Source: Altererythrobacter sp. (GTDB lineage Bacteria > Pseudomonadota > Alphaproteobacteria > Sphingomonadales > Sphingomonadaceae). Taken from it: DNA of 64,000 nt. The first letter of the stretch is position 1. Each line of letters opens with the position of its first letter. The notes beneath the pieces were generated by a model. That model saw only the letters and a program-made list of their open reading frames with translations, was not told the DNA's origin and made no database searches. Of this stretch, positions 1 to 7,957 are shown piece by piece. Location: assembly GCA_016793865.1 (NCBI GenBank), contig JAEULJ010000003.1:62001-126000 (forward strand). Reading direction: 5' to 3'. The translations under genes were made by a program, and so were the position numbers.

Positions 1-133
1 GGTAGAGCGTTCCGATGTCCTTGTGGTTGGTGGACATGAACCAGCGGGCGAAGAACGCCGGCTTGTGATCAGCGTCGTGATGCGCGTGATCCCGGTCGGA
101 GTGGGCCTCGAAGCGGTCGGCGGTGGTGGCCAT
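1..133 (-). CDS. coxA: Cytochrome c oxidase subunit I, N-terminal fragment cut by the window edge
   Basis: Only the first 44 codons are present; the gene continues past base 1. The fragment has a His/Asp-rich cytoplasmic N-terminus followed by WFMSTNHKDIGTLY, the highly conserved opening of haem-copper oxidase subunit I just before transmembrane helix 1. Subunit I carries haem a and the haem a3-CuB oxygen-reduction site of the aa3-type terminal oxidase in the inner membrane. The ATG at 133 follows coxB by 26 bases on the same strand, the usual coxB-coxA order, so the two are probably cotranscribed. Identity rests on the NHKDIGTLY motif and the neighbour. Confidence 0.93.
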   Translation of the reverse strand, partial: MATTADRFEAHSDRDHAHHDADHKPAFFARWFMSTNHKDIGTLY

Positions 134-159
134 GATCGTGGGTCTCTGTCGTGAATCGG

Positions 160-1323
160 TCAGGCGGCGGGCGCGGGGCTGGCCGGGGCGACGGTGCCCC
201 CCGCTGCCGGAGTGGCGGCGGCGGGCGGCGCGGATGCAGGTGCGGCGGGGGCAGCGGCCGGCGTGGCGTCGTCGGCGGCGGGGGCCGCCTCATCCGCGAA
301 GGTGCCGCCCTGGGCGCGCACCCAGGCGCGCCATCGCGCCATCGGCACCGCCTCGATCGCGATCGGCATATAGCCGTGCTTCACGCCGCACAGCTCGGAG
401 CACTGACCGTAATAGACGCCGGGGCGGTCGATGGTCAGCACCCGCTCGTTCAGGCGCCCGGGCACGGCGTCGATCTTGAACCATAGCGCGGGCACGGCGA
501 AGGAGTGGATCACGTCGCCTGCGGTAACCTGAATGCGCAACGGCACGCCGACCGGCACCACCAGGCGGCTGTCGACCTCGAGATGGCTCGGCCCGTCGTA
601 AGGCCGCGTGCCGACATCGCGCTGCAGCGGATTGACCTTGGGCTCGCCGGGGATGTTGAGCATGTAGGAATCGAACGTAAAATCGCCGTTGTCGGGGAAG
701 CTGTAGGACCAATACCACTGGTTGCCGGTCACCTTGATCGTGATCGCGTCCTTGGGCGGGCTGCGGTACTGCTGCGAAAGCAGCGAGATCGAGGGAATCG
801 CGATGGCGACGAGGACCAGCACCGGCACGATCGTCCAGGCCACTTCCAGCAGGGTGTTGTGCGTGTTGCGCGAAGGCACCGGGTTGGCCTTCGCGCGGAA
901 GCGCCACATCACATAGATCAGCAGCCCCAGCACGAAGACACTGATGATGCCCATCACCCACAGCATCGCATAGTGGAACTTGAAGGCATAGCGGCCCGTG
1001 GGGGAAAACTGCTTCTGCACGTCCAGCCCGCCATCGACCGGCATCCCGATGCCGGGGGCCGGCTTCATCGGGACGTAGGAGCCGGTTGCGGCGGGGGTGG
1101 CCGGTGCGGAGGCTTCCGCCGCCTTAGCGGCCGCCGGGGCCGTAGCCGGTTCCCCGTCCGGCGCGGAGGCCGTCGCCGCTGCGGGGGCGGCGGCGGGCGC
1201 CGTCGCCTGGGCCATCACCGGGCGCGCCGCGAAAGCCAGCGCGATCAGCAGCAGCGCTAGAAACGCGGCCATCCCGGCGATGCGGTTGCGCAAATGGTCG
1301 ATACTCGCTGTGGACATCCGCAT
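160..1323 (-). CDS. coxB: Cytochrome c oxidase subunit II with Ala/Pro-rich extensions
   Basis: 387 residues. Subunit II accepts electrons from cytochrome c through its binuclear CuA centre and passes them to subunit I. Visible in order: a signal-like hydrophobic stretch (about 17-38), an Ala/Pro-rich segment, the QKQFSPTGRYAFKFHYAMLW region, two transmembrane helices, and the periplasmic cupredoxin domain with GNQWYWSYSFPD, the HSFAVPALWFKID block and CuA ligands in CSELCGVKHGYMPI. The C-terminus runs on for about 45 residues of almost pure Ala/Pro/Thr after the fold should end, which is unusual beside ordinary subunit II proteins. An internal Met two codons in (MSTAS) is an alternative start. 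Upstream lies a good sigma70-like promoter (1420-1448). Confidence 0.97.
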   Translation of the reverse strand: MRMSTASIDHLRNRIAGMAAFLALLLIALAFAARPVMAQATAPAAAPAAATASAPDGEPATAPAAAKAAEASAPATPAATGSYVPMKPAPGIGMPVDGGLDVQKQFSPTGRYAFKFHYAMLWVMGIISVFVLGLLIYVMWRFRAKANPVPSRNTHNTLLEVAWTIVPVLVLVAIAIPSISLLSQQYRSPPKDAITIKVTGNQWYWSYSFPDNGDFTFDSYMLNIPGEPKVNPLQRDVGTRPYDGPSHLEVDSRLVVPVGVPLRIQVTAGDVIHSFAVPALWFKIDAVPGRLNERVLTIDRPGVYYGQCSELCGVKHGYMPIAIEAVPMARWRAWVRAQGGTFADEAAPAADDATPAAAPAAPASAPPAAATPAAGGTVAPASPAPAA

Positions 1324-1419
1324 TTCCGTCTCGCTGTCGCCACGGATCGATCGATACCCGCGCGCTCGTCACCCTGGATGGGCACGGCGCAGCCATCGCC
1401 CGCCGGCCTTGTCGCGCGG

Positions 1420-1448
1420 CCTATAGGCAGGGATTGGACCCGCCTCAA
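1420..1448 (-). promoter_or_regulatory. Predicted coxB promoter
   Basis: On the minus strand: TTGAGG (1448-1443), a 17-base spacer, then TATAGG (1425-1420). This predicts transcription starting near 1413 and a leader of about 90 bases before the coxB ATG. The same TTG-N16/17-TA layout recurs at alaS, recA, ettA, icd, azoR and two tRNA genes here. Read by eye only. Confidence 0.5.
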
Positions 1449-1526
1449 GCGGCGCGCGCCAGAAAATTTCCCCACCGCCCCATTCGATCTTGCCACAGCC
1501 GCCCGGACGGTCTTTCAGCGCAGGCT

Positions 1527-2108
1527 ATGACCGACGACGATATCCTGTCCGAATTCCGCGCCAGCGAAGCGCTGCTCGAGGGCCATTTCGTGCTCTCCTC
1601 GGGCCGCCATTCGGCGCAGTATCTCCAATGCGCGCGGGTTCTGATGAATGCCGAACGGGCCGGCCGGCTGTCGCTGGCGCTGACGCAGAAGCTGCCGCGC
1701 GAGCTGCGTTCGCGCATCGACGTGGTGGTGAGCCCGGCGATGGGCGGGCTGGTGATCGGCCACGAGATGGGGCGCTGCCTGGGTGTCGATGCCCTGTTCC
1801 TGGAGCGGCCAACCGGCACGTTCGAACTGCGCCGCGGCTTCCGGCTCGAACCGGGGCAGAAGGTGCTGATGGTGGAGGATGTGGTCACCACCGGCCTTTC
1901 CAGCCGCGAGGCCATCGCCGCCGTTGCGCGCGAAGGCGGCGAGGTAATCGCCGAGGCCGCGCTCGTCGACCGCTCCAACGGCTCGGTCGATCTCGGCGTG
2001 CCTTTCCATCCGCTGATCGCCATCGCCGTGCCCAGCTATGAGGAAAGCGATGTGCCGCCCGAACTCGCCGCGATCCCGGTGACCAGGCCGGGGAGCCGCA
2101 AGGCTTGA
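1527..2108 (+). CDS. pyrE: Orotate phosphoribosyltransferase
   Basis: 193 residues. It transfers ribose-5-phosphate from PRPP to orotate to make OMP, the fifth step of de novo pyrimidine synthesis, in the cytoplasm. The PRPP-binding signature [11 protein letters not shown] is at about residues 113-123, and [18 protein letters not shown] matches the family core; length fits the short bacterial form. The ATG at 1527 ([10 protein letters not shown]) is chosen because the longer frame upstream encodes only basic low-complexity residues overlapping the coxB promoter region. First gene of an operon: its TGA overlaps the TTG start of pdxJ. Confidence 0.96.
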   Translation: MTDDDILSEFRASEALLEGHFVLSSGRHSAQYLQCARVLMNAERAGRLSLALTQKLPRELRSRIDVVVSPAMGGLVIGHEMGRCLGVDALFLERPTGTFELRRGFRLEPGQKVLMVEDVVTTGLSSREAIAAVAREGGEVIAEAALVDRSNGSVDLGVPFHPLIAIAVPSYEESDVPPELAAIPVTRPGSRKA

Positions 2109-2851
2109 ACCCGACCCCGCTCCACCCCCACGCGCTCCGGCTGGGCGTCAATATCGACCATGTCGCCACCATCCGCAACGCGCGCGGCGGCGATCATCCC
2201 GATCCCGTGCGCGCGGCCCAGATCGTCGCGGCGGTCGGGGCGGACGGCATCACCGCGCACCTGCGCGAGGACCGGCGGCATATCCGCGACGGCGATCTCG
2301 CGCGCATCCAGGCCGCCACCGGCCTGCCGCTCAACCTGGAGATGGCGGCGACCGAGGAGATGCTGGCCATCGCCCTCGCCCATCGCCCGCACGCCGCCTG
2401 CATCGTGCCCGAGAAGCGCGAGGAGCGCACCACCGAGGGCGGGCTCGATGCGGCGGGGCAGCACAATCGCCTGGCCCCGATGGTCAGCCGGCTCGCCGAC
2501 GAGGGCATTCGCGTCAGCCTGTTCATCGAGGCGGACGAGCGCCAGCTCGAGGCCGCTATCCGGCTGCGCGCGCCCGTGGTCGAGTTCCACACCGGCGAAT
2601 ACGCCCACTCCACCGGCGAGGAACGCGCACGCGAGCTCAAGCGTATCGCCGACATGGCCGCCCTCGCCGCAAAGAACGGCATCGAGCCGCACGCCGGCCA
2701 CGGCCTCACCTTCGACAATGTGCAGCCGATCGCGGCGATCCCCCAGCTCGCGGAGCTGAACATCGGGCATTTCCTGGTTGGCGAGGCGGTTTTCGTGGGG
2801 CTTGCGGAGGCGGTGCGCGAGATGCGCGAACTGATGGACGCGGCGCGATGA
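2105..2851 (+). CDS. pdxJ: Pyridoxine 5'-phosphate synthase
   Basis: 248 residues. It condenses 1-deoxy-D-xylulose 5-phosphate with 3-amino-2-oxopropyl phosphate to give pyridoxine 5'-phosphate, the last ring-forming step of the DXP-dependent vitamin B6 pathway. The N-terminal [17 protein letters not shown] and the internal VEFHTGEYA and [10 protein letters not shown] blocks are family hallmarks, and the length matches. The start is a TTG within TTGA that overlaps the pyrE stop; no ATG precedes the conserved [12 protein letters not shown], so the rare start is required. The C-terminus overlaps acpS by ATGA, indicating translational coupling. pdxJ-acpS adjacency is common in Gram-negative bacteria. 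Confidence 0.97.
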   Translation: MNPTPLHPHALRLGVNIDHVATIRNARGGDHPDPVRAAQIVAAVGADGITAHLREDRRHIRDGDLARIQAATGLPLNLEMAATEEMLAIALAHRPHAACIVPEKREERTTEGGLDAAGQHNRLAPMVSRLADEGIRVSLFIEADERQLEAAIRLRAPVVEFHTGEYAHSTGEERARELKRIADMAALAAKNGIEPHAGHGLTFDNVQPIAAIPQLAELNIGHFLVGEAVFVGLAEAVREMRELMDAAR

Positions 2852-3249
2852 TCATCGGGCTCGGCTCCGACCTGTGCAATATCGAGCGGATTCAATCCTC
2901 TCTCGATCGATTCGGAGAGCGTTTCGAGCTTCGCTGCTTCACCGATGTCGAACGCGCGAAGGCGGCCAGGCGCCCGTTCACGCGCGCCGGCACATACGCC
3001 AAGCGCTTCGCCGCCAAGGAGGCCTTCAGCAAGGCCGTGGGCACCGGGTTCCGCCGGGGCGTGTTCCTGAGGGACATCGGCGTGGTCAACGCCCCCTCCG
3101 GCGCGCCCACGCTCGCCCTTGCCAATGGCGCCGCAATCCGCCTTGCGGAAATCACGCCGCCGGGGCATGAGGCGCGCATACATCTAACCCTCACTGACGA
3201 TCACCCCTGGGCGCAGGCCTTCGTGATCATCGAGGCCATCCCCAAATGA
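2848..3249 (+). CDS. acpS: Holo-[acyl-carrier-protein] synthase
   Basis: 133 residues. It transfers 4'-phosphopantetheine from CoA to the serine of acyl carrier protein, activating it for fatty-acid synthesis. [15 protein letters not shown] at the N-terminus holds the Mg2+-binding Asp8, and [16 protein letters not shown] (about 53-67) holds the conserved Glu58; both are diagnostic. Length is normal for the AcpS class of phosphopantetheinyl transferases. The ATG start overlaps the pdxJ stop and the TGA stop overlaps the lepB ATG, so expression is likely coupled on both sides. Confidence 0.97.
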   Translation: MIIGLGSDLCNIERIQSSLDRFGERFELRCFTDVERAKAARRPFTRAGTYAKRFAAKEAFSKAVGTGFRRGVFLRDIGVVNAPSGAPTLALANGAAIRLAEITPPGHEARIHLTLTDDHPWAQAFVIIEAIPK

Positions 3250-4142
3250 CCAGCGAAGCCGCCCCCATGACCGATGCCGAGTCCCCCAGGCCCGAGGACG
3301 GGAAGGCGAAGGAGAAGATCAACTGGATCGCGGAAATCCGCGGACTGGCGCTGATGCTCCTCGCCGTGCTCGCCTTCCACAGCTTCCTTGCCAAGCCGTT
3401 CTACATCCCGTCTGAATCGATGATGCCCAATCTTCTGGTGGGTGACCGGCTGGTGGTGAGCAAATACCCTTATGGCTACAACTGGTCCTCGCTCAGCTTC
3501 CATCCCGCGCCGCGCGCCGGCTGGCGCCTGTTCGGGAGCACGCCGCAATATGGCGACATCGTGATCCCCGTGCCGCCCGACCGGGACGAGGACTACATCA
3601 AGCGCGTGGTCGCCCTGCCGGGTGATCGCATCGCGCTCGTCAACGGGCGGATCATCCTGAACGGGAAGCCCGTGCCGCAGCAGGTGGAGCCGGCCATCGA
3701 GATCCCGGTCGACCTCAACAGCCCGTGCGACGAATACAGCTATCCCGGGATGCGGGTGACACGCCCGGACGGCAAAGCGGTGTGCCGGATGCCGGTCTAT
3801 CGCGAGACCCTGCCCAATGGCGCGACCTATCTGGTGATCGACCACACCACCCAGCCACTCGACAACATGGCCGAAATCACCGTCCCGCGCGACGCGGTGT
3901 TCGTGATGGGCGACAACCGCGACCATTCCGCCGACAGCCGGGCGGAAAGCTGGGAGAAGGGCCTCGGCGGGCCGGTGCCGCTCGCCAATATCGGCGGACG
4001 GGCCGAGTTCATCACCTTCTCGCTCGACGGATCGACCAATATCAACCCGGTGAGCTGGATCACCTCCTTGCGTGGCTCGCGCGCCTTCTCGACCCTTCGC
4101 CCCGCCATCGCCGAGCGCCAGCCCGGGCCCGCGGAACGCTGA
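3246..4142 (+). CDS. lepB: Signal peptidase I
   Basis: 298 residues. It cleaves signal peptides from Sec/Tat-exported proteins on the periplasmic face of the inner membrane. A hydrophilic N-terminus is followed by one transmembrane helix (about 32-48). The catalytic Ser58 is in [11 protein letters not shown], the general base Lys119 in [14 protein letters not shown], and the box E motif [13 protein letters not shown] lies near 220. It overlaps acpS by 4 bases. In many proteobacteria lepB is followed by rnc and era; here a permease and a hydrolase follow instead. A second in-frame ATG eight codons downstream is an alternative start. Confidence 0.97.
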   Translation: MTSEAAPMTDAESPRPEDGKAKEKINWIAEIRGLALMLLAVLAFHSFLAKPFYIPSESMMPNLLVGDRLVVSKYPYGYNWSSLSFHPAPRAGWRLFGSTPQYGDIVIPVPPDRDEDYIKRVVALPGDRIALVNGRIILNGKPVPQQVEPAIEIPVDLNSPCDEYSYPGMRVTRPDGKAVCRMPVYRETLPNGATYLVIDHTTQPLDNMAEITVPRDAVFVMGDNRDHSADSRAESWEKGLGGPVPLANIGGRAEFITFSLDGSTNINPVSWITSLRGSRAFSTLRPAIAERQPGPAER

Positions 4143-4144
4143 GC

Positions 4145-5314
4145 GTGAGCGTCGATTCGGCCGATCCCGCCCACGCCGCGGTCCACGCGGCCGGCACGCA
4201 GGAAGCGGCGGCAGAGGCGCGCAACGATCTGGGCAGCAGCCCCTCGCGTATCGCCGATCCGCGTATCCGCCACGAATTCGCCCGCGCCTTCGTCTGGGCG
4301 ATCACCATCGGCGCGATGGTCCTGGCCGTCTATATCTCAAGCGCGCTGCTGGCGCTGTTCGGGGCGGCCGTGTTCGCCGCGATGATCGACGGGGGCGCGC
4401 GGCTGCTCGGCCGGGTGCTCAAGATCGGGCGCGGCTGGCGCGTGGCCATCGTGCTGGTGGGTGCGGTGCTGTTCATCGGCTGGCTTAGCTGGTTCGCCGG
4501 CTCGACCGTATCGCGCGAGGCCGCGCAATTCCCCGCCATCATAGAGCGCCAGATCACCGCGCTGATCGCCTGGGGCCAGTCCCAGGGCTTCGAGATCAGC
4601 TTCGAACGGCTTCGCAGCTACGCGGGCAATCTATCCAGCGGGATCGGCACCGTGACCCGCGCGCTGGGAGGTATACTGGGCGGACTGACGACCGCGATCC
4701 TGGTGGCCATCATCGGCATCTACATCGCGATGGAACCCAAGGCCTACGAGCGGGGCGTGGCGTGGATGCTCCCGCGCGAGAAGCGCGACGGCTTCTTCGA
4801 GACCGCGGCGCGGATGGGATACACCATGCGCCGGCTGATGGCAGGGCGGCTGTTCGGAATGGCGTTCGAGGCGCTGTTCACCTACGTAATGCTGTCATGG
4901 GTGGCATCGCTGGTGGTGGGCCAGCCCGTGCCGATGGCGGCGCTGCTGGCCATACTGACCGGCCTCCTGGCCTTCGTCCCCAACATCGGCGCGATCATTT
5001 CCGGCGTGCTGATGGTGCTGGTCGGCTTCTCGGGCGGGGTGGATATGGGCATCTACACCATCGTCGTCTATTTCCTGGTCCAGAACATCGACGGCTATAT
5101 CGTGGTCCCGATGATCGCCAAGAAGACGGTCGATCTTGCGCCTGCGCTGGTGCTGGCGATGCAGCTTGTGATGGGGATCCTGTTCGGCATCCTCGGCCTG
5201 CTGCTCGCCGATCCGATGCTGGCGATGATAAAGGTCGCGCTGGAGCGCCGGGCCGAAGCGAACGACGAGGGGGAGGTGGCCGACGGCGCAGTGCAGGCCG
5301 GCGGTGGCACGTAG
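4145..5314 (+). CDS. AI-2E family transporter (PerM-like membrane protein)
   Basis: 389 residues. The family (Pfam AI-2E_transport) consists of polytopic inner-membrane proteins; individual members export autoinducer-2 or act as Na+/H+ antiporters, and most have no known substrate. A charged N-terminus of about 45 residues precedes roughly seven to eight hydrophobic segments, including the conserved LLAILTGLLAFVPNIGAIIS block and the ending FGILGLLLADPMLAMIKV. The GTG at 4145, three bases after the lepB stop, is preferred: upstream in frame the reading is antisense-like Arg/Pro-rich sequence inside lepB. It has no clear Shine-Dalgarno of its own, consistent with coupling to lepB. Substrate unknown. 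Confidence 0.85.
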   Translation: MSVDSADPAHAAVHAAGTQEAAAEARNDLGSSPSRIADPRIRHEFARAFVWAITIGAMVLAVYISSALLALFGAAVFAAMIDGGARLLGRVLKIGRGWRVAIVLVGAVLFIGWLSWFAGSTVSREAAQFPAIIERQITALIAWGQSQGFEISFERLRSYAGNLSSGIGTVTRALGGILGGLTTAILVAIIGIYIAMEPKAYERGVAWMLPREKRDGFFETAARMGYTMRRLMAGRLFGMAFEALFTYVMLSWVASLVVGQPVPMAALLAILTGLLAFVPNIGAIISGVLMVLVGFSGGVDMGIYTIVVYFLVQNIDGYIVVPMIAKKTVDLAPALVLAMQLVMGILFGILGLLLADPMLAMIKVALERRAEANDEGEVADGAVQAGGGT

Positions 5315-6548
5315 GTTCCTCTATCTTGTCGCCGGAATAATCGTGCTGATGCTGGTCGGCGCGGTGGCGCTGGCGATCTGGTCCCGCCAGGCGACCGAGA
5401 TCGCATTCGTGCCGCGCGGAGCCTTCGTGGCCCAGCAGCCGCTGGGCGGCAACGCCTACACCGATCCGGCGATGTGGTATTCGCGCCCCGGAATGGGCAC
5501 GAGCGACCCCGCGCGCTACGAGCCGGCCGTGGCGCAGACCATCGCGGACCCGGCCGCCCGCACCCCGTCGGTCGACAACCCCTCGGCCGAGCGCGCCCTG
5601 CCCGCCGACAAGCTCGAGGTGAAGACTTCGCGGGGCGGTGACGGCGCGCGATCGGCGGAGGCGCCGCCCTTCGCGGTCTTCTTCGTCCATCCCACCAGCT
5701 ACATCCCCCTCGCGCTCACCGAGCAGGCAAACTGGAACGCCGCCCTGGGCGATACGACGGCGGAATGGCGCGCGCGCCTGTTCGTCAAGGGCATGGCCAG
5801 CGCCTTCAACCGGGCCGAGGAGATCTGGGCCCCCCGCTATCGCCAGGCCGTGGCCGGCGCCTTCCTCACCGACAAGCCGGAGGCGCAGCAGGCGATCGAC
5901 GCCGCCTATGCTGACGTGCGCGAGGCATTCCGCTATTTCCTCGCCAGCGTGCCGCCGGGCCGGCCGATCGTGCTGGCGGGGCACAGCCAGGGATCGATCC
6001 ACGTCCTGCGGCTTCTGCGCGACGAGGTGGCGGGCAAGCCGGTCGCCCGGCGCGTCGCGGCGGTCTATGCGATCGGCTGGCCGATCTCGCTGGCACACGA
6101 CCTGCCCGCCCTCCCCCTGCCGGCCTGTGCCACGCCCGATCAGCCCGGCTGCATCGTGGCGTGGTCGAGCTTCGCGGAGCCGGCTGATCCGGACATGCTG
6201 CTGATGCGCTATTCGCGCACGCCCGGCTTCGACGGCCAGCCGCGCGGAGACGGACCGATCCTGTGCGTGAACCCGCTGACCGGCAGCGCCAACGGCGCCG
6301 CACCCGCCGCCGCGAACCTGGGCACGCTCGTCCCGCGCGAGGATCTGGATGGCGGCGATCTGGTGGTGGGCGCGGTTCCGGCGCGCTGCGACCAGCGGGG
6401 GCTGCTGCTGATCGGCGATCCCCCTCGCCTGGGCCAGGCGGTTCTGCCGGGCAACAATTATCACGTCTATGACGTGCCGCTGTTCTGGAAGAACCTCCAG
6501 CGCGACGTGGTCCGCAGGGTGAGTGCATGGGCGCCGACGCGCCCGTAG
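5304..6548 (+). CDS. DUF3089 alpha/beta-hydrolase, membrane-anchored
   Basis: 414 residues, starting at GTG and overlapping the permease gene by 11 bases. Residues 5-27 form an uncleaved hydrophobic anchor. The lipase-type nucleophile elbow AGHSQGS puts the candidate catalytic serine at residue 228. FFVHPTSY (about 126-133) and the N-terminal DPAMWYSRPG region are typical of DUF3089 proteins, which resemble lipases and esterases but have no established substrate. The catalytic domain is probably periplasmic, from the N-terminal anchor. Its place between a lipid-related operon (acpS, lepB) and ruvX does not define its job. Confidence 0.85.
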   Translation: MARRFLYLVAGIIVLMLVGAVALAIWSRQATEIAFVPRGAFVAQQPLGGNAYTDPAMWYSRPGMGTSDPARYEPAVAQTIADPAARTPSVDNPSAERALPADKLEVKTSRGGDGARSAEAPPFAVFFVHPTSYIPLALTEQANWNAALGDTTAEWRARLFVKGMASAFNRAEEIWAPRYRQAVAGAFLTDKPEAQQAIDAAYADVREAFRYFLASVPPGRPIVLAGHSQGSIHVLRLLRDEVAGKPVARRVAAVYAIGWPISLAHDLPALPLPACATPDQPGCIVAWSSFAEPADPDMLLMRYSRTPGFDGQPRGDGPILCVNPLTGSANGAAPAAANLGTLVPREDLDGGDLVVGAVPARCDQRGLLLIGDPPRLGQAVLPGNNYHVYDVPLFWKNLQRDVVRRVSAWAPTRP

Positions 6549-7024
6549 CGGCACCCGTGGTGGAGACGGCGCGCGAACTGGGCGCGCTGCTGCCGGACGG
6601 CGGGGCTTTGCTGGGGCTGGACCTCGGCACCCGCACCATCGGGGTCGCCACCTGCGACGCGGGGTGGCGGTTCGCGACCGCCGGCAAGACCCTCCAGCGT
6701 GGCAAGTTCGGCGCGGATGCCGCCACGCTCCAGCAGCTTGCCATTGCCCGGTCGCTCGCCGGCATCGTCATCGGCCTGCCCCGCAACATGGACGGCAGCG
6801 AAGGGCCCCGCGCCCAGGCGAGCCGGGCCTATGCCCGCAACCTCGCCGCGCGGCTGGGCCTGCCGGTGCTGCTATGGGACGAACGCTGGTCCACGCTCGC
6901 GGCGGAGCGCGACCTGATCGCCCAGGACGTCAGCCGCCGCAAGCGTGGCGAGGTCATCGACAGCCATGCCGCCGCGGTGATCCTGCAAGGCGCGATCGAC
7001 GCGCTGGCGGGGGGTATGCTGTAA
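6527..7024 (+). CDS. ruvX: YqgF/RuvX family nuclease-fold protein (pre-16S rRNA processing)
   Basis: 165 residues. The family has an RNase-H fold and is linked to 5'-end maturation of 16S rRNA; it was first annotated as a putative Holliday junction resolvase. The motifs are clear: GLDLGTRTIGVA with the first acidic residue Asp32, IVIGLPRNMDGSEGPRA, LWDERWST, and DSHAAAVILQGAID at the C-terminus. The first 25 residues are an extra N-terminal extension relative to compact family members. It overlaps the DUF3089 gene by 22 bases and ends the operon that starts at pyrE. Confidence 0.93.
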   Translation: MGADAPVAAPVVETARELGALLPDGGALLGLDLGTRTIGVATCDAGWRFATAGKTLQRGKFGADAATLQQLAIARSLAGIVIGLPRNMDGSEGPRAQASRAYARNLAARLGLPVLLWDERWSTLAAERDLIAQDVSRRKRGEVIDSHAAAVILQGAIDALAGGML

Positions 7025-7059
7025 GGCCCGCGATCCGCGCGTGCCGGGCGGCGCGGCGC

Positions 7060-7908
7060 CTATCGCCCCTTGGCCAAACCGTCGCGCCGGGATGCGAGAC
7101 GATCGGAGCCTTCGGCCCCGGCCGGCCACCGATAGCGCGCTTCCCAGGGCCGCAGCAGTTCCCCCCACAGCCCGCGACTTCCTTCGGCAATACCGGTCTC
7201 GCACCCCAGATAGGGCGCGGGATCGCGCCAGGTACCGAACAAGCGGTCCCAAAGGGTAAGCATGTTGCCGTAATTGCTGCCCATCAGCGCCTCGTCACGG
7301 ATGTGGTGAAGGCGGTGCGCGGCCGGCGAGATGAGCCAGCGGCCCGCGATGCCCAGCGTCCAGGGAACATCGGCATGGATGAAATAGCCCCACCAGCTCC
7401 TGATGAGCTGCGCGCCCACGATCGCCCATGCCGGCATCCCGAGGAGGATGGCCGGAAGCGCATCCAGCAGCATCTCAAGCAATTTGCCGACCGGATGCTT
7501 GCGCAGCAACGACAGCCAGTGAAGCTGCTCGTCGGCATGGTGGGTCGCGTGGAACCGCCACATCGACGGACTGTGCTCCAACCGGTGACGCCAATACGCC
7601 GCCAGTTCGACAAGCGCGATGGCCAGCAGCAGCAACGCCAGCTCGGGCCAGGATAGCCACCACTCCGCCAGCCCGGGTGGCACCGGCACGGCCTGCCGCA
7701 GGGCGAGCGCCGGCATCGCCATGAGCGGCGCCAGCAGGATATAGTTGACGAGGATCAGGCCGATGTTGGTTGTGGCCTCCCGGCGGCACCGGCGCGCGGC
7801 GGCGAAAACCTCGGCGCGCTTTGTCACCACCGCCAACGCCACGAAGGCGATCGCCACCGGCCAGAGCGCCATGGCGACATTGCGCGCGGTATCGGCGAGG
7901 AGTTGCAT
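7060..7908 (-). CDS. Sterol desaturase / fatty-acid hydroxylase family protein
   Basis: 282 residues. Members are integral-membrane di-iron enzymes that hydroxylate or desaturate lipids and use clustered histidines as metal ligands. Visible His clusters are HRLEH (108-112), HATHH (120-124) and HRLHH near 210, in the usual order between hydrophobic helices (about 12-30, 46-70, 88-105 and after 140). The ATG at 7908 (MQLLADTARN) is chosen: the longer frame upstream overlaps the helicase gene and is Arg/Ser-rich shadow. It lies 49 bases downstream of rhlE on the same strand. The substrate (carotenoid, hopanoid, fatty acid) cannot be told from sequence. Confidence 0.9.
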   Translation of the reverse strand: MQLLADTARNVAMALWPVAIAFVALAVVTKRAEVFAAARRCRREATTNIGLILVNYILLAPLMAMPALALRQAVPVPPGLAEWWLSWPELALLLLAIALVELAAYWRHRLEHSPSMWRFHATHHADEQLHWLSLLRKHPVGKLLEMLLDALPAILLGMPAWAIVGAQLIRSWWGYFIHADVPWTLGIAGRWLISPAAHRLHHIRDEALMGSNYGNMLTLWDRLFGTWRDPAPYLGCETGIAEGSRGLWGELLRPWEARYRWPAGAEGSDRLASRRDGLAKGR

Positions 7909-7957
7909 GGCCGCTCCCTGCCCCGTTTCCGACGAAGAAATCGTTAAGGCGCGGCGG

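Noticed and set aside
3725-4144. Upstream extension of the AI-2E permease frame inside lepB
   Set aside because: The 140 residues are Arg/Pro/Gly-rich with no similarity to the permease family, and lepB is well supported there.
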